In this document: positions 40,095-49,006 of the stretch, one piece after another
How the letters are laid out: each line of letters begins with the position of its first letter
Numbering within the stretch: position 1 is the stretch's first letter
DNA from: Aquimonas voraii
GTDB lineage: Bacteria > Pseudomonadota > Gammaproteobacteria > Xanthomonadales > Xanthomonadaceae
Direction of reading: 5' to 3'
DNA length: 64,000 bases
NCBI RefSeq assembly: GCF_900101825.1
Contig: NZ_FNAG01000002.1
Coordinates: 558,001-622,000, forward strand
Program-made: the position numbers and the translations under genes
The notes under the pieces: generated by a model
The model's input: only the letters and a program-made list of their open reading frames with translations
What the model was told of the DNA's origin: nothing
Database searches by the model: none

Positions 40095-41399
40095 GTGTAC
40101 CGTGCGTCGCGTGCGCCACGCGGGCTGATTGGACGCATCCGCGTGCCCGGCGACAAGTCGGTCAGCCATCGCGCGGTGATGCTGGCTTCACTGGCGGAAG
40201 GCGTCAGCCAGGTCAGCGGCTTTCTGGAAGGAGAGGACACCCGTGCCACCGCCCGCGCTTTCGCGCAGATGGGTGTGCGCATCGAGTCGCCTGAAGCGAG
40301 CGTGCGCATTGTGCATGGCGTGGGCTTGCACGGGCTGTCCGCCCCGGCTGCCGCCATCGACTGCGGCAATGCCGGCACCGGCATGCGCCTGCTCGCCGGT
40401 CTGCTGGCGGGCCAGGGCTTCGACAGCGAACTGGTCGGCGACGAATCCCTGAGCCGGCGGCCGATGAACCGCGTGGTGCTGCCGCTGCGGCAGATGGGGG
40501 CGGTGATCGACACCGCTGCGGAGGGTCGCCCGCCGCTTCGCATCCACGGCGGCAAGCCACTGCAGGGCATCCGCTACGAGCTGCCGGTGGCCAGCGCACA
40601 GGTGAAGTCGGCTTTGCTGCTGGCCGGCCTTTATGCGCATGGCGAGACCGAGACCATCGAGCCGCATCCGACCCGCGACTACACCGAGCGCATGCTGAGC
40701 GCTTTTGGCATCGACATCGCCTTCGAGCCGGGACGCGCCCGCCTTGGCGGCGGCCAGCGCTTGCGCGCGGCCGAGGTGCAGGTGCCGGCTGACTTCTCCT
40801 CTGCGGCGTTCTTTCTGGTTGCGGCCAGCCTGATCCCCGGCTCGGATCTCCTGATCGAGCAGGTCGGCATCAATCCGCGTCGCACAGGCCTGCTGGAGGC
40901 GCTGCGCCTGATGGGGGCTGACATCACGCTGGAGACCCGAAGCGAGCACGGCGGCGAGCCGGTGGCCGACTTGCGCGTGCGCCATGCCCGTCTGCAGGGT
41001 GCGGTGATTCCCGAACACATCGTGCCTGACATGATCGACGAGTTTCCGGCCCTGTTCATCGCCGCCGCCTGCGCGGAAGGCGTGACCACGGTCAGCGGTG
41101 CGGCCGAGTTGCGGGTCAAGGAATCCGACCGCATCCGCAGCATGGCCGAGGGCCTGCTGGCGCTGGGCGCGCGCATCGAGGAGCGTCCGGACGGCGCGAT
41201 CATCGAAGGCGGCGAACTGCTGGGCGGCACGGTCCACGCCCGCGGCGACCATCGCATCGCCATGAGCTTCGCCATCGCCGGGCAGCTCAGTACGGGCGAA
41301 GTGCGCATCGAGGACTGCGCCAACGTCGCGACCTCGTTCCCGGGCTTCGTGGACTTGGCGCGAGGCTGTGGCTTCGAGTTGGTCGAAGCGGCGCGCTGA
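40095..41399 (+). CDS. aroA: 3-phosphoshikimate 1-carboxyvinyltransferase (EPSP synthase)
   Basis: A 434-residue shikimate-pathway enzyme. The substrate-binding phrases are VPGDKSVSHRAVMLASLAEG, GNAGTGMRLLAG and ARGDHRIAMSFAIAG. The reading frame has no ATG near the N-terminus; a GTG at 40095, 14 nt after the pheA stop and preceded by a G-rich ribosome site, gives the expected length. NAGTGMR-type sequence places it in the bacterial EPSPS group that differs slightly from the E. coli NAGTAMR loop (Ala to Gly). That position is known to affect glyphosate sensitivity in other EPSP synthases; no prediction is made here. Confidence 0.95.
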   Translation: MYRASRAPRGLIGRIRVPGDKSVSHRAVMLASLAEGVSQVSGFLEGEDTRATARAFAQMGVRIESPEASVRIVHGVGLHGLSAPAAAIDCGNAGTGMRLLAGLLAGQGFDSELVGDESLSRRPMNRVVLPLRQMGAVIDTAAEGRPPLRIHGGKPLQGIRYELPVASAQVKSALLLAGLYAHGETETIEPHPTRDYTERMLSAFGIDIAFEPGRARLGGGQRLRAAEVQVPADFSSAAFFLVAASLIPGSDLLIEQVGINPRRTGLLEALRLMGADITLETRSEHGGEPVADLRVRHARLQGAVIPEHIVPDMIDEFPALFIAAACAEGVTTVSGAAELRVKESDRIRSMAEGLLALGARIEERPDGAIIEGGELLGGTVHARGDHRIAMSFAIAGQLSTGEVRIEDCANVATSFPGFVDLARGCGFELVEAAR

Positions 41400-41429
41400 T
41401 TGCAGCTAGGCCGGCAACGCCCCACCCGC

Positions 41430-41435
41430 TAAACT
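41430..41435 (+). promoter_or_regulatory. -10-like element at the cmk start
   Basis: TAAACT ends 6 nt before the ATG at 41442. A start of transcription at the usual distance would fall on the ATG, giving a leaderless mRNA. No -35 is evident. Confidence 0.3.
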
Positions 41436-41441
41436 GTGCGG

Positions 41442-42122
41442 ATGACCACGAACCCCATGCTCCTGCCGCCCGTCCTGACCATTGATGGCCCTTCGGGCTC
41501 CGGCAAGGGAACAGTCGCCAGGGCGGTGGCAAAGCAGCTGGGTTGGCATTTCCTGGATTCCGGCGCGTTGTACCGAGCTGTCGGTCTTGCGGCCGGTTGG
41601 CACGACCTCGATCTCAGCGATGCCGATGCGCTGGAGCGGCTGGCGCGCGAGACCCAGGTGCGCTTCGAGGAGCGCGACGGCGGCGAGCCGCGGGTCTTCG
41701 TCGATGGCGTCGATGCCACCGACGAGCTGCGCACCGAGACTGCCGGTGCCGCAGCATCGGCGATCGCGGCACTGCCTCCGGTGCGCGCGGCCCTGTTCGA
41801 CAAGCAGCGTGCATTCCGCCAGTCGCCGGGCCTGGTGGCCGATGGCCGCGACATGGGCACGGTGATCTTTCCCGATGCCCCCTACAAGGTCTTTCTGACC
41901 GCCAGCGCCGCCGAGCGCGCCGGCCGTCGCTATAAGCAGTTGAAGGATAAGGGGCTCGCGGTTACACTCGACGGTCTGCTGGAGGAGATTGTCGCGCGCG
42001 ACGCGCGTGACGCCGAACGCACCGTGGCGCCCCTGAAGCCCGCAGCCGATGCGGTCCTCATCGATTCCACCGGCGTTCCCGTCGACACCGTGATCGAACG
42101 CGTGCTCGCCGTGCTGCGCTGA
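41442..42122 (+). CDS. cmk: Cytidylate kinase
   Basis: A 226-residue CMP/dCMP kinase. [19 protein letters not shown] is the P-loop, [11 protein letters not shown] binds CMP, and [15 protein letters not shown] is the DGRD(I/M)GT motif of the family. ATG 41442 was taken; a GTG at 41436 and a second ATG at 41457 are alternatives, none with a clear ribosome site. As in E. coli it lies next to rpsA. Confidence 0.95.
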   Translation: MTTNPMLLPPVLTIDGPSGSGKGTVARAVAKQLGWHFLDSGALYRAVGLAAGWHDLDLSDADALERLARETQVRFEERDGGEPRVFVDGVDATDELRTETAGAAASAIAALPPVRAALFDKQRAFRQSPGLVADGRDMGTVIFPDAPYKVFLTASAAERAGRRYKQLKDKGLAVTLDGLLEEIVARDARDAERTVAPLKPAADAVLIDSTGVPVDTVIERVLAVLR

Positions 42123-42335
42123 TTGGCGCCGCATCGCGGGCTTGCTTCGCGCCCGAACGCTCGACCTTCCCCACGGCGGAAACCCGAACCCCCGAGCCAT
42201 GAAGGCACGGGTCAACCCACAGATGTCCGAAGGCCGCCCCGACACGTCGGGCCGACCCCGAGGTCGTCGCACAGCCGGTGGCCGGCGCAAGTTTTGGCGC
42301 GTCAGGCCGTGTGTCCAACCTGGAAATTCACCCCC

Positions 42336-44009
42336 ATGACCGAAAGTTTTGCTGAACTGTTCGAGCAGAGCGAGAAGCTCTCCAAGCTCAAGCCGGGCGC
42401 CATCGTCGTCGGCACCATCGTCGAGATCCGCTCCGACGTGGTCGTCGTCAACGCAGGCCTGAAGTCCGAAGGCATCGTCCCGATCGAGCAGTTCAAGAAC
42501 GAGCAGGGCGAGCTCGAAGTTGCCGTCGGCGACGAAGTCAAAGTCGCACTCGATTCGCTCGAGAACGGCTTCGGCGAGACCGTCCTCTCCCGCGAGAAGG
42601 CCAAGCGCTCCCTGGTGTGGGACGAGCTCGAGGAAGCCCTCGAAGCCAACGCCACCATCACCGGCCGGATCAGCGGCAAGGTCAAGGGCGGTTTCACCGT
42701 CGACATCAAGGACGTCCGCGCGTTCCTGCCGGGCTCGCTGGTCGACGTGCGCCCCGTGCGCGACCCGGTGTACCTGGAAGGCAAGGACATCGAGTTCAAG
42801 ATCATCAAGCTCGACCGCAAGCGCAACAACGTCGTCGTCTCCCGCCGCGCGGTGGTCGAGAGCGAGTACAGCGCCGAGCGTGAGCAGCTGCTGGAGCGTC
42901 TGCAGGAGAACGCGGTGGTCAAGGGTGTGGTCAAGAACCTCACCGACTACGGCGCGTTCGTGGACCTCGGCGGCATCGACGGCCTGCTGCACATCACCGA
43001 CATGGCGTGGAAGCGCGTGCGTCACCCGTCCGAAGTCGTCAACGTTGGCGACGAGCTGGACGTCCGCGTGCTGAAGTTCGACCGCGAGCGCAACCGCGTC
43101 AGCCTTGGCCTGAAGCAGCTGGGCGAAGATCCGTGGGAGAACATCGCCCGCCGTTACCCGAACGGCTCGCGCATCTTCGGCAAGGTCAGCAACGTCACCG
43201 ACTACGGCTGCTTCGTCGAGATCGAGCCGGGCGTCGAAGGCCTGGTGCACGTCTCCGAGATGGACTGGACCAACAAGAACGTCAATCCGTCCAAGGTGGT
43301 GCAGGTCGGTGACGAGACCGAAGTCATGGTGCTGGACGTCGATGAAGAGCGTCGCCGCATCTCGCTCGGCATCAAGCAGTGCACCTCGAACCCGTGGGAA
43401 GCCTTCGCGGCGATGCACAAGAAAGGCGACAAGGTCGAGGGTCAGATCAAGTCGATCACCGATTTCGGCATCTTCATCGGGCTTGACGGCGGCATCGACG
43501 GCCTGGTGCACCTGTCCGACATCAGCTGGAACGCCACTGGCGAAGACATCGTCCGCAACTTCAAGAAGGGCGAGAACGTCGAGGCCGTGGTGCTGGCGGT
43601 CGATCCGGAGCGGGAGCGCATCTCGCTGGGCATCAAGCAGCTGGAGCAGGATCCGTTCGGCCAGTTCATGGCCGCGAACCCGAAGGGCAGCATCCTGACC
43701 GGCACGGTCAAGGAAGTGGACGCGCGCGGCGCGACCATCGAGCTGGCCGACGGCATCGAGGGCTACCTGCGCGCCTCGGACATCGCCAAGGAGCGCATCG
43801 AGGACGCCACCCAGCACCTGCGCGTCGGCGACAAGGTCGAAGCCAAGTTCATCGGCATGGACCGCAAGGGCCGTACGCTGCAGCTGTCGATCCGCGCCAA
43901 GGAAGAGGCTGACCTGCAGGACGTGCTGGACGAGTACCAGAATGCTGCTGGCGGCACCACCAAGCTGGGCGCGCTGCTGCGCGAGCAGCTGGGCAACAAG
44001 GGCGACTGA
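42336..44009 (+). CDS. rpsA: 30S ribosomal protein S1
   Basis: A 557-residue S1 with six OB-fold S1 repeats: the first two bind the ribosome and the later four (each with a TDYGAFVDL-, [11 protein letters not shown]- or similar strand) bind mRNA. The ATG at 42336 follows a 213-nt leader that contains a CCCGAC-AC-GTCGGG hairpin (42238-42251) and lacks a strong Shine-Dalgarno, as expected for rpsA, whose own product represses its translation in E. coli. A strong hairpin terminator follows the gene. Confidence 0.98.
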   Translation: MTESFAELFEQSEKLSKLKPGAIVVGTIVEIRSDVVVVNAGLKSEGIVPIEQFKNEQGELEVAVGDEVKVALDSLENGFGETVLSREKAKRSLVWDELEEALEANATITGRISGKVKGGFTVDIKDVRAFLPGSLVDVRPVRDPVYLEGKDIEFKIIKLDRKRNNVVVSRRAVVESEYSAEREQLLERLQENAVVKGVVKNLTDYGAFVDLGGIDGLLHITDMAWKRVRHPSEVVNVGDELDVRVLKFDRERNRVSLGLKQLGEDPWENIARRYPNGSRIFGKVSNVTDYGCFVEIEPGVEGLVHVSEMDWTNKNVNPSKVVQVGDETEVMVLDVDEERRRISLGIKQCTSNPWEAFAAMHKKGDKVEGQIKSITDFGIFIGLDGGIDGLVHLSDISWNATGEDIVRNFKKGENVEAVVLAVDPERERISLGIKQLEQDPFGQFMAANPKGSILTGTVKEVDARGATIELADGIEGYLRASDIAKERIEDATQHLRVGDKVEAKFIGMDRKGRTLQLSIRAKEEADLQDVLDEYQNAAGGTTKLGALLREQLGNKGD

Positions 44010-44019
44010 CGCCTGATCG

Positions 44020-44059
44020 CGCGCCCCGGCCATGCGCAAGCGTGGCCGGGGCGCGTTGT
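44020..44059 (+). terminator. Terminator after rpsA
   Basis: A perfect 13-bp GC-rich stem (44020-44032 with 44043-44055) and 10-nt loop are followed by TTGTC. It lies 11 nt after the rpsA stop, so ihfB may have its own promoter or depend on read-through. Confidence 0.6.
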
Positions 44060-44205
44060 CGAAGGGCGCGTCCGTCCCGACGGTCTCCTCCTTCCGATTT
44101 CCGCCCGGCGGCCGCGACCTGTGGCCGCTTGGCCTTGTCCTCGTGGCGCTGTCGCCACCTTCGGATAGCCGCTGTCACTGCGGCCTTCCCGACCTGAGCG
44201 GTTCC

Positions 44206-44499
44206 ATGACCAAGTCCGAACTCATCGAAGCCCTCGCTCGCAAGCAGTCGCACCTGAAGGCCGACGACGTCGACCTCGCGGTCAAGACGCTGCTGGAACA
44301 GATGAGCACCGCGCTGGCGACCGGCGAGCGCATCGAGATCCGCGGGTTCGGCAGCTTCAGCCTGCACTTCCGCCCGCCGCGCGTGGGCCGCAACCCGAAG
44401 ACCGGCGACTCTGTGTCTCTGCCCGGCAAGTACGTCCCGCACTTCAAGCCTGGCAAGGAGCTGCGCGAGCGGGTGAACGACGGCAACGCCAATCTCTGA
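44206..44499 (+). CDS. ihfB: Integration host factor subunit beta
   Basis: A 97-residue DNA-bending HU/IHF-family protein that pairs with Ihf[12 protein letters not shown] opens it, [23 protein letters not shown] is the DNA-arm region with the intercalating Pro, and [17 protein letters not shown] closes it; these distinguish IhfB from IhfA and HU. The position after rpsA is conserved from E. coli to Pseudomonas. Confidence 0.97.
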   Translation: MTKSELIEALARKQSHLKADDVDLAVKTLLEQMSTALATGERIEIRGFGSFSLHFRPPRVGRNPKTGDSVSLPGKYVPHFKPGKELRERVNDGNANL

Positions 44500-44556
44500 G
44501 GCGGGCGTCTGCGCGCTTGATGCCGCATTATCCGCCGATGCGCTCGCGGATCTGCC

Positions 44557-44584
44557 CTGGCACTGCTTGCGCCTCGTCTACAAT
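44557..44584 (+). promoter_or_regulatory. Candidate promoter of lapA-lapB
   Basis: CTGGCA (44557-44562), a 16-nt spacer and TACAAT (44579-44584) lie 53 nt before lapA. The lapA promoter of E. coli has heat-shock control, but no heat-shock consensus is apparent here. Confidence 0.4.
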
Positions 44585-44636
44585 CTCCGGCCGCGTGGCG
44601 ACTGCGCCCGCGTGAATCGCATTCTCCGGAGGCCGC

Positions 44637-44912
44637 ATGCGCATCCTGCTCATCCTGCTCGCCCTGGGCCTGCTCGGCCTTGGATTCGCATTCGGTGCCC
44701 TCAATCCGGCAGCGGTCGCCATTGACCTCTATGGCATTGAGCTGAACCTGCGTCTCGGGTCGGCTCTGCTGCTGGCCGCGTTCTGCGGCGCCTTTGCCGC
44801 CGGTAGCGTGCTGACCGCGCTGGTGATCCTGCCGCTCAAGCGACGTTTGAAACGTGCAGAGGGCGAAGCGCGCGCGGCCGCCGAATCCAGCCCGCGAGCT
44901 GCCGGCGCGTGA
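44637..44912 (+). CDS. lapA: LapA-family inner-membrane protein (DUF1049)
   Basis: A 91-residue protein with two membrane helices (about residues 3-22 and 43-65) around the family phrase FGALNPAAVAIDLYGIELNLRLG, and a short charged cytosolic tail. LapA acts with LapB in lipopolysaccharide assembly in E. coli. The stop overlaps the lapB GTG start by 4 nt (GTGA). Confidence 0.9.
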   Translation: MRILLILLALGLLGLGFAFGALNPAAVAIDLYGIELNLRLGSALLLAAFCGAFAAGSVLTALVILPLKRRLKRAEGEARAAAESSPRAAGA

Positions 44913-46081
44913 GCGAGTTCCTGCTGCTGTTCCTGCTGCTTCCGGTGGCCATGGCCTGGGGCTGGTTCGCCGGACGTCGTGCCGCCGAGCGCGCCGGTGG
45001 AAACCGCGTCAGCCGGCTGTCGACGCGCTACTTCCGTGGCCTCAACTACCTGCTCAACGAGCAGCCCGACAAGGCGATCGAGGTCTTCCTGCAGATCGCC
45101 GAAGTCGACAGCGATACGGTGGAGACGCATTTCGCCCTGGGCAACCTGTTCCGCCGTCGCGGCGAGGTTGACCGCGCCATCCGCATCCACCAGAACCTGA
45201 TTGAGCGGACCACACTGACCGACGAGCAGCGCGTGCAGGCCGTTCTGGAGCTGGGTGAGGACTACATGCGAGCCGGTCTGCTCGATCGGGCGGAGACGCT
45301 GTTCGCCGATCTGGTCCGGCCCGGCGAGCAGGCGCCGCAGGCATTGCGCCACCTGCTGGTGATCTACCAGGCCGAGCGCGACTGGGAGAAGGCGATCGAG
45401 CATGCCCAGCGCCTGGAGGCTGCCACCGGCGAGCCCACTGGCCGGCTGGTCGCGCATTTCCACTGCGAGCTGGCCGACCGCGCCCGCCGGCAGGGGCGAA
45501 TCGCGGAGGCACGCGCCCATCTCGCCGAGGCCCATGCGGCCGAGGCCAACTTCGTCCGTGCAGGTCTTATCGAAGGCCAGATCGAACTGGCCGAAGGCCG
45601 CGATGCGCTCGCCCTGCGCGCGTTCGAGCGCGTCGCCCGCCACGATCCCGATGTGCTGCCGGAAGTGCTGAAACCGCTGCTCGGCGTGTACGAACGTCAG
45701 GGCGAACGCGCGCGGGCCCGAGCCTTCCTCGCCGAGATGAGCGAGCGCTATGCCGGCGTAGCGCCCGTGCTCGCGCTGGCGCGTCTCATCCGCGAGGACG
45801 AAGGCGATTGCGCGGCGGTCGAATACCTCAGCGAGGCCCTGCGCCAGCGGCCTTCGGTGAAGGGGCAGGTGGCCCTGATCGAACTCGGCACCGCGCGCCC
45901 GCCGGAAGAAGCGATGCCGATCCTGCGCGTGCTGGAGCAGACCACCGGGCATTTGGCATCAAGTGTTCTCACCTATCGCTGCAACCGCTGCGGCTTCGGT
46001 GCGCGCCAGCACCACTGGCAGTGCCCGAGCTGCAAGAACTGGAGCAGCGTGCGTCCGATCCACGGCCCCACCGGCGACTGA
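44909..46081 (+). CDS. lapB: Lipopolysaccharide assembly protein LapB
   Basis: A 390-residue LapB (YciM) that in E. coli adjusts LPS synthesis by presenting LpxC to FtsH. One N-terminal membrane helix (about 1-20), nine or so TPR helical pairs (AIEVFLQIAEVDSDTVETH-type), and a C-terminal rubredoxin-like zinc knuckle with YRCNRCGF and CPSCKNW are visible. The GTG at 44909 couples it to lapA. Its stop overlaps the next gene start by one base. Confidence 0.96.
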   Translation: MSEFLLLFLLLPVAMAWGWFAGRRAAERAGGNRVSRLSTRYFRGLNYLLNEQPDKAIEVFLQIAEVDSDTVETHFALGNLFRRRGEVDRAIRIHQNLIERTTLTDEQRVQAVLELGEDYMRAGLLDRAETLFADLVRPGEQAPQALRHLLVIYQAERDWEKAIEHAQRLEAATGEPTGRLVAHFHCELADRARRQGRIAEARAHLAEAHAAEANFVRAGLIEGQIELAEGRDALALRAFERVARHDPDVLPEVLKPLLGVYERQGERARARAFLAEMSERYAGVAPVLALARLIREDEGDCAAVEYLSEALRQRPSVKGQVALIELGTARPPEEAMPILRVLEQTTGHLASSVLTYRCNRCGFGARQHHWQCPSCKNWSSVRPIHGPTGD

Positions 46082-47094
46082 TGCTGGTCCAGTTCTTCGC
46101 CTTCGGATCGCCGGCGATGGCGGCGCTGATGCTGGCGGTGGCTCTGGCCGCGGCCGGGCTCTGCCGCCTGGCCCTGGCCTATGCGCAGCGCCGCGGTCTG
46201 TTGGATGCGCCCGGGCGGCGTCGATCGCACCAGCAGGTCACGCCGCGCGGCGGCGGCATCAGCTTCGTGCTGGTGGTGGCGCTGCTGGCGCCCATGCTGC
46301 TGCCCGACTTGCGCATGGCGCTGTCTTTCAGCCTGGGCCTGCTGGCGATCGGTGCGATCGGCTGGTGGGATGACCATCGGCCACTGTCAGCGCGGCTTCG
46401 GCTGCTCGTGCATGTGCTGGCGTCCGCGCAGTTCCTGTGGCTGCTGCAGGGGCCGCCGACCGACATCGCCACGCTGCTGCAGTTCGGGCTCAGCCTGTTC
46501 TGGCTGGTCATGTTGGTGAACTTCTGGAACTTCATCGACGGAATCAACGGCCTCGCCTCGCTGCAGGCGCTGATCGCCGCCGGGCTCTATGCGGGCCTGG
46601 GGCAGGCGGCCGGCCTGTCGGGGGCTGCACTGCTCATGCTCACGCTGTCTGCGGCGTTGTTGGGCTTTCTGCCCTACAACCTGCCGCGGGCGCGGATGTT
46701 CATGGGCGATGTCGGCAGCGGCGCGCTGGGGTTCGCGCTGGGGGCCTTTGCACTGATGCTGCTGCCCAGCGTGCGCGCGCCTTGGCTGCTGCTGTTGCCG
46801 GTGGCACCGGTACTGGTGGATGCCGGGCTCACCCTGGTCAAGCGGATCCTGCTCGGACGCCGCTGGTATGCTGCGCACCGGGAACATCTCTACCAGTGGT
46901 GGGTCCGACGCGGCGCCAGTCACGTGCGCGTCAGCCTGGCCTATGCGGCCTTCAGTCTCCTGGTCATCCTGCCCGCCATGATCCTTGCCCTTGAACGACC
47001 AGCGCTGCGTTTGCCGATCCTGATCGGCACTTATGCCCTGGCGGCGGCGCTGTGGCTGTGGGGCAGGGCGCGTCTGCGTCGGAGGCGGCGCTGA
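46081..47094 (+). CDS. WecA/WbpL-type undecaprenyl-phosphate sugar-1-phosphate transferase
   Basis: A 337-residue polytopic glycosyltransferase of the MraY/WecA family (GT4-like). The signature loops GWWDDHRPLSARLRLLVH (DD, Mg2+ binding), NFWNFIDGINGLAS and MFMGDVGSGALGF are present among about ten membrane helices, and a His-rich HREHLYQ loop follows as in WecA and WbpL. It should start a lipid-linked glycan by moving a HexNAc-1-phosphate to undecaprenyl phosphate. It overlaps lapB and the WbpM-like gene by one base each (TGATG), forming a tight operon. Confidence 0.92.
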   Translation: MLVQFFAFGSPAMAALMLAVALAAAGLCRLALAYAQRRGLLDAPGRRRSHQQVTPRGGGISFVLVVALLAPMLLPDLRMALSFSLGLLAIGAIGWWDDHRPLSARLRLLVHVLASAQFLWLLQGPPTDIATLLQFGLSLFWLVMLVNFWNFIDGINGLASLQALIAAGLYAGLGQAAGLSGAALLMLTLSAALLGFLPYNLPRARMFMGDVGSGALGFALGAFALMLLPSVRAPWLLLLPVAPVLVDAGLTLVKRILLGRRWYAAHREHLYQWWVRRGASHVRVSLAYAAFSLLVILPAMILALERPALRLPILIGTYALAAALWLWGRARLRRRRR

Positions 47095-48980
47095 TGGTCA
47101 GCCGGGTGGCGGGTTTGATCGGTCGGGTGCATCCGCGGCTCGCGGTTGTGCTGCATGACCTGCTGATGGTCTGGGCGGCCTGGCTGATCTCGAATGCCTT
47201 GCGCTTCAGCCTTGCCCCGAACGCTCCCCCGTTCACGCTGTTTCCGCCCGAACTGCCGGTGGTCCTGTTGGCGCAAGGCGCCGTGCTCTGGTGGACCGGC
47301 CTCTACCGCGGGCTGTGGCGATTCGCCAGCCTGCCTGATCTGTGGAACATTGCCCGCGCCTGCCTGTTCGGCGCGCTCGCCGTGTTCAGCGCCCTGTTCC
47401 TGCTCACCCGCTTGGAGAACGTGCCGCGCACGGTGCTGGCGCTGTATCCACTGACCCTGCTGGTCTGCCTCGGTGCGCCGCGCTGGCTCTACCGCTTCTG
47501 GAAGGACAGCCGCTACGGCGGCGCACCGCGTCTGCAGCCGCTGCGCGTGCTCGTGATCGGTGCCGGCAGCGCGGGTGAGGCGCTGGTGCGCGATCTGCGC
47601 CGCGAAGGGCGTTTCCGCCCGGTCGGCCTGATCGACGACAACCGCGCCCTGCGCGGAGCCAAGGTGCACGGCGTGCCGGTGCTGGGTGACCTCGACCAGC
47701 TCGCCCAGATCGCCCGCGAGGTCGCCGCCGAAATGCTGTTGATCGCCATGCCCTCGGCGAGCAACCAGCAGATGCAGCGGGCCGTCGAGCGCTGTGAGGA
47801 CAGCGGCCTGCCGTTCCGAACCGTGCCGCGCCTGCAGGATGTCATCGAGGGGCGCTCCAGCTTCAACCAGCTGAAGGAGGTCGCGATCGAGGACCTGCTC
47901 GGCCGCGATCCGGTGGCGCTCGACTGGACCGCGATCCGCACCGGGCTCTCGGGACGGCGCGTGCTGGTCAGCGGTGGCGGTGGCTCGATCGGCTCGGAGC
48001 TGTGCCGTCAGGTCGCGCGGCTCGGGGTGTCATCGCTGATCGTGCTGGAACAGTCGGAGTACAACCTCTACCGCATCGAGCAGGAGCTGCGCGCCGAATT
48101 CCCCGAACTGCTGGTGGTGCCCGTGTTGGGTGACTGCGGCGATCCGGCGGTGGCCGAGTTCGCCCTGTCCGAGAACCGGCCGCAGTTGGTCTTCCACGCC
48201 GCCGCCTACAAGCATGTGCCCCTGCTCGAGGGCATGGTGCGCGAGGCTGTGCGCAACAACGTGCTGTCGACCCAGGTGCTCGCCCAGGCCGCGCTGCGCC
48301 ACGGCGTTGGCAGCTTCGTGCTGATCAGTTCGGACAAGGCAGTGAATCCAGCCAATGTGATGGGCGCGAGCAAGCGGCTGGCCGAACTGCTGTGCCAGAC
48401 CTTGCAGGGTCAGGGCGGCACCCGCTTCGTCACCGTGCGCTTTGGCAACGTGCTGGATTCCGCCGGCAGCGTGGTGCCGCTGTTCCGCGAGCAGATCCGC
48501 CGCGGCGGGCCGGTGACTGTCACCCACCCGGAAATCACCCGCTACTTCATGACCATTCCCGAGGCCTGCCAGTTGATCCTGCAGGCGGCCACGCTGGGCG
48601 AGGGCGGCGAAATCTTCGCGCTGGACATGGGCCAGCCGGTGAAGATCCAGTACCTCGCCGAACAGATGATCCGGCTCGCCGGCAAGCGCCCGGGCGAGGA
48701 CATCCGCATCGAGTTCACCGGCCTGCGCGCAGGTGAGAAGCTCTTCGAAGAGCTGTTCCACCCGCAGGAGGACTACCAGCCCACGCGGCATCCGAAGATC
48801 ATGTTGGCGCAGCCGCGCGAGCTGGCCGCGCAGTCGATTCAACAGCAGCTGCTGCGCCTGCGCCAGGCCAGCCAGCAGTACGACTCGGCGCAGATGCTGG
48901 AGATCCTGCAGCAGCTGGTGCCCGAGTTCCGTCGCAGCGAGGACGCGCCTGCCGTGGTGTCGCTGCACCGCGTGTCCTGA
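47094..48980 (+). CDS. WbpM/CapD-type UDP-sugar dehydratase/epimerase
   Basis: A 628-residue membrane-bound nucleotide-sugar C6-dehydratase of the long FlaA1/WbpM class. Four N-terminal membrane helices (to about residue 115) precede a CoA-binding-like Rossmann fold (VLVIGAGSAGEALVRDL), then the catalytic SDR domain with VLVSGGGGSIGSELCRQV and SSDKAVNPANVMGASKR. In that last motif the usual catalytic Tyr of YxxxK is Met, as is normal for WbpM-like enzymes. It would make UDP-4-keto-6-deoxy-HexNAc for QuiNAc/FucNAc-type sugars, the likely substrate source for the preceding transferase. Confidence 0.93.
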   Translation: MVSRVAGLIGRVHPRLAVVLHDLLMVWAAWLISNALRFSLAPNAPPFTLFPPELPVVLLAQGAVLWWTGLYRGLWRFASLPDLWNIARACLFGALAVFSALFLLTRLENVPRTVLALYPLTLLVCLGAPRWLYRFWKDSRYGGAPRLQPLRVLVIGAGSAGEALVRDLRREGRFRPVGLIDDNRALRGAKVHGVPVLGDLDQLAQIAREVAAEMLLIAMPSASNQQMQRAVERCEDSGLPFRTVPRLQDVIEGRSSFNQLKEVAIEDLLGRDPVALDWTAIRTGLSGRRVLVSGGGGSIGSELCRQVARLGVSSLIVLEQSEYNLYRIEQELRAEFPELLVVPVLGDCGDPAVAEFALSENRPQLVFHAAAYKHVPLLEGMVREAVRNNVLSTQVLAQAALRHGVGSFVLISSDKAVNPANVMGASKRLAELLCQTLQGQGGTRFVTVRFGNVLDSAGSVVPLFREQIRRGGPVTVTHPEITRYFMTIPEACQLILQAATLGEGGEIFALDMGQPVKIQYLAEQMIRLAGKRPGEDIRIEFTGLRAGEKLFEELFHPQEDYQPTRHPKIMLAQPRELAAQSIQQQLLRLRQASQQYDSAQMLEILQQLVPEFRRSEDAPAVVSLHRVS

Positions 48981-49006
48981 CGCTCAACATCCACTCACGG
49001 AAGACC

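Noticed and set aside
48346-48372. Inactivated dehydratase because Tyr of YxxxK is replaced by Met in the WbpM-like enzyme
   Set aside because: The Met is the normal residue in the long FlaA1/WbpM class, which uses a different catalytic arrangement.
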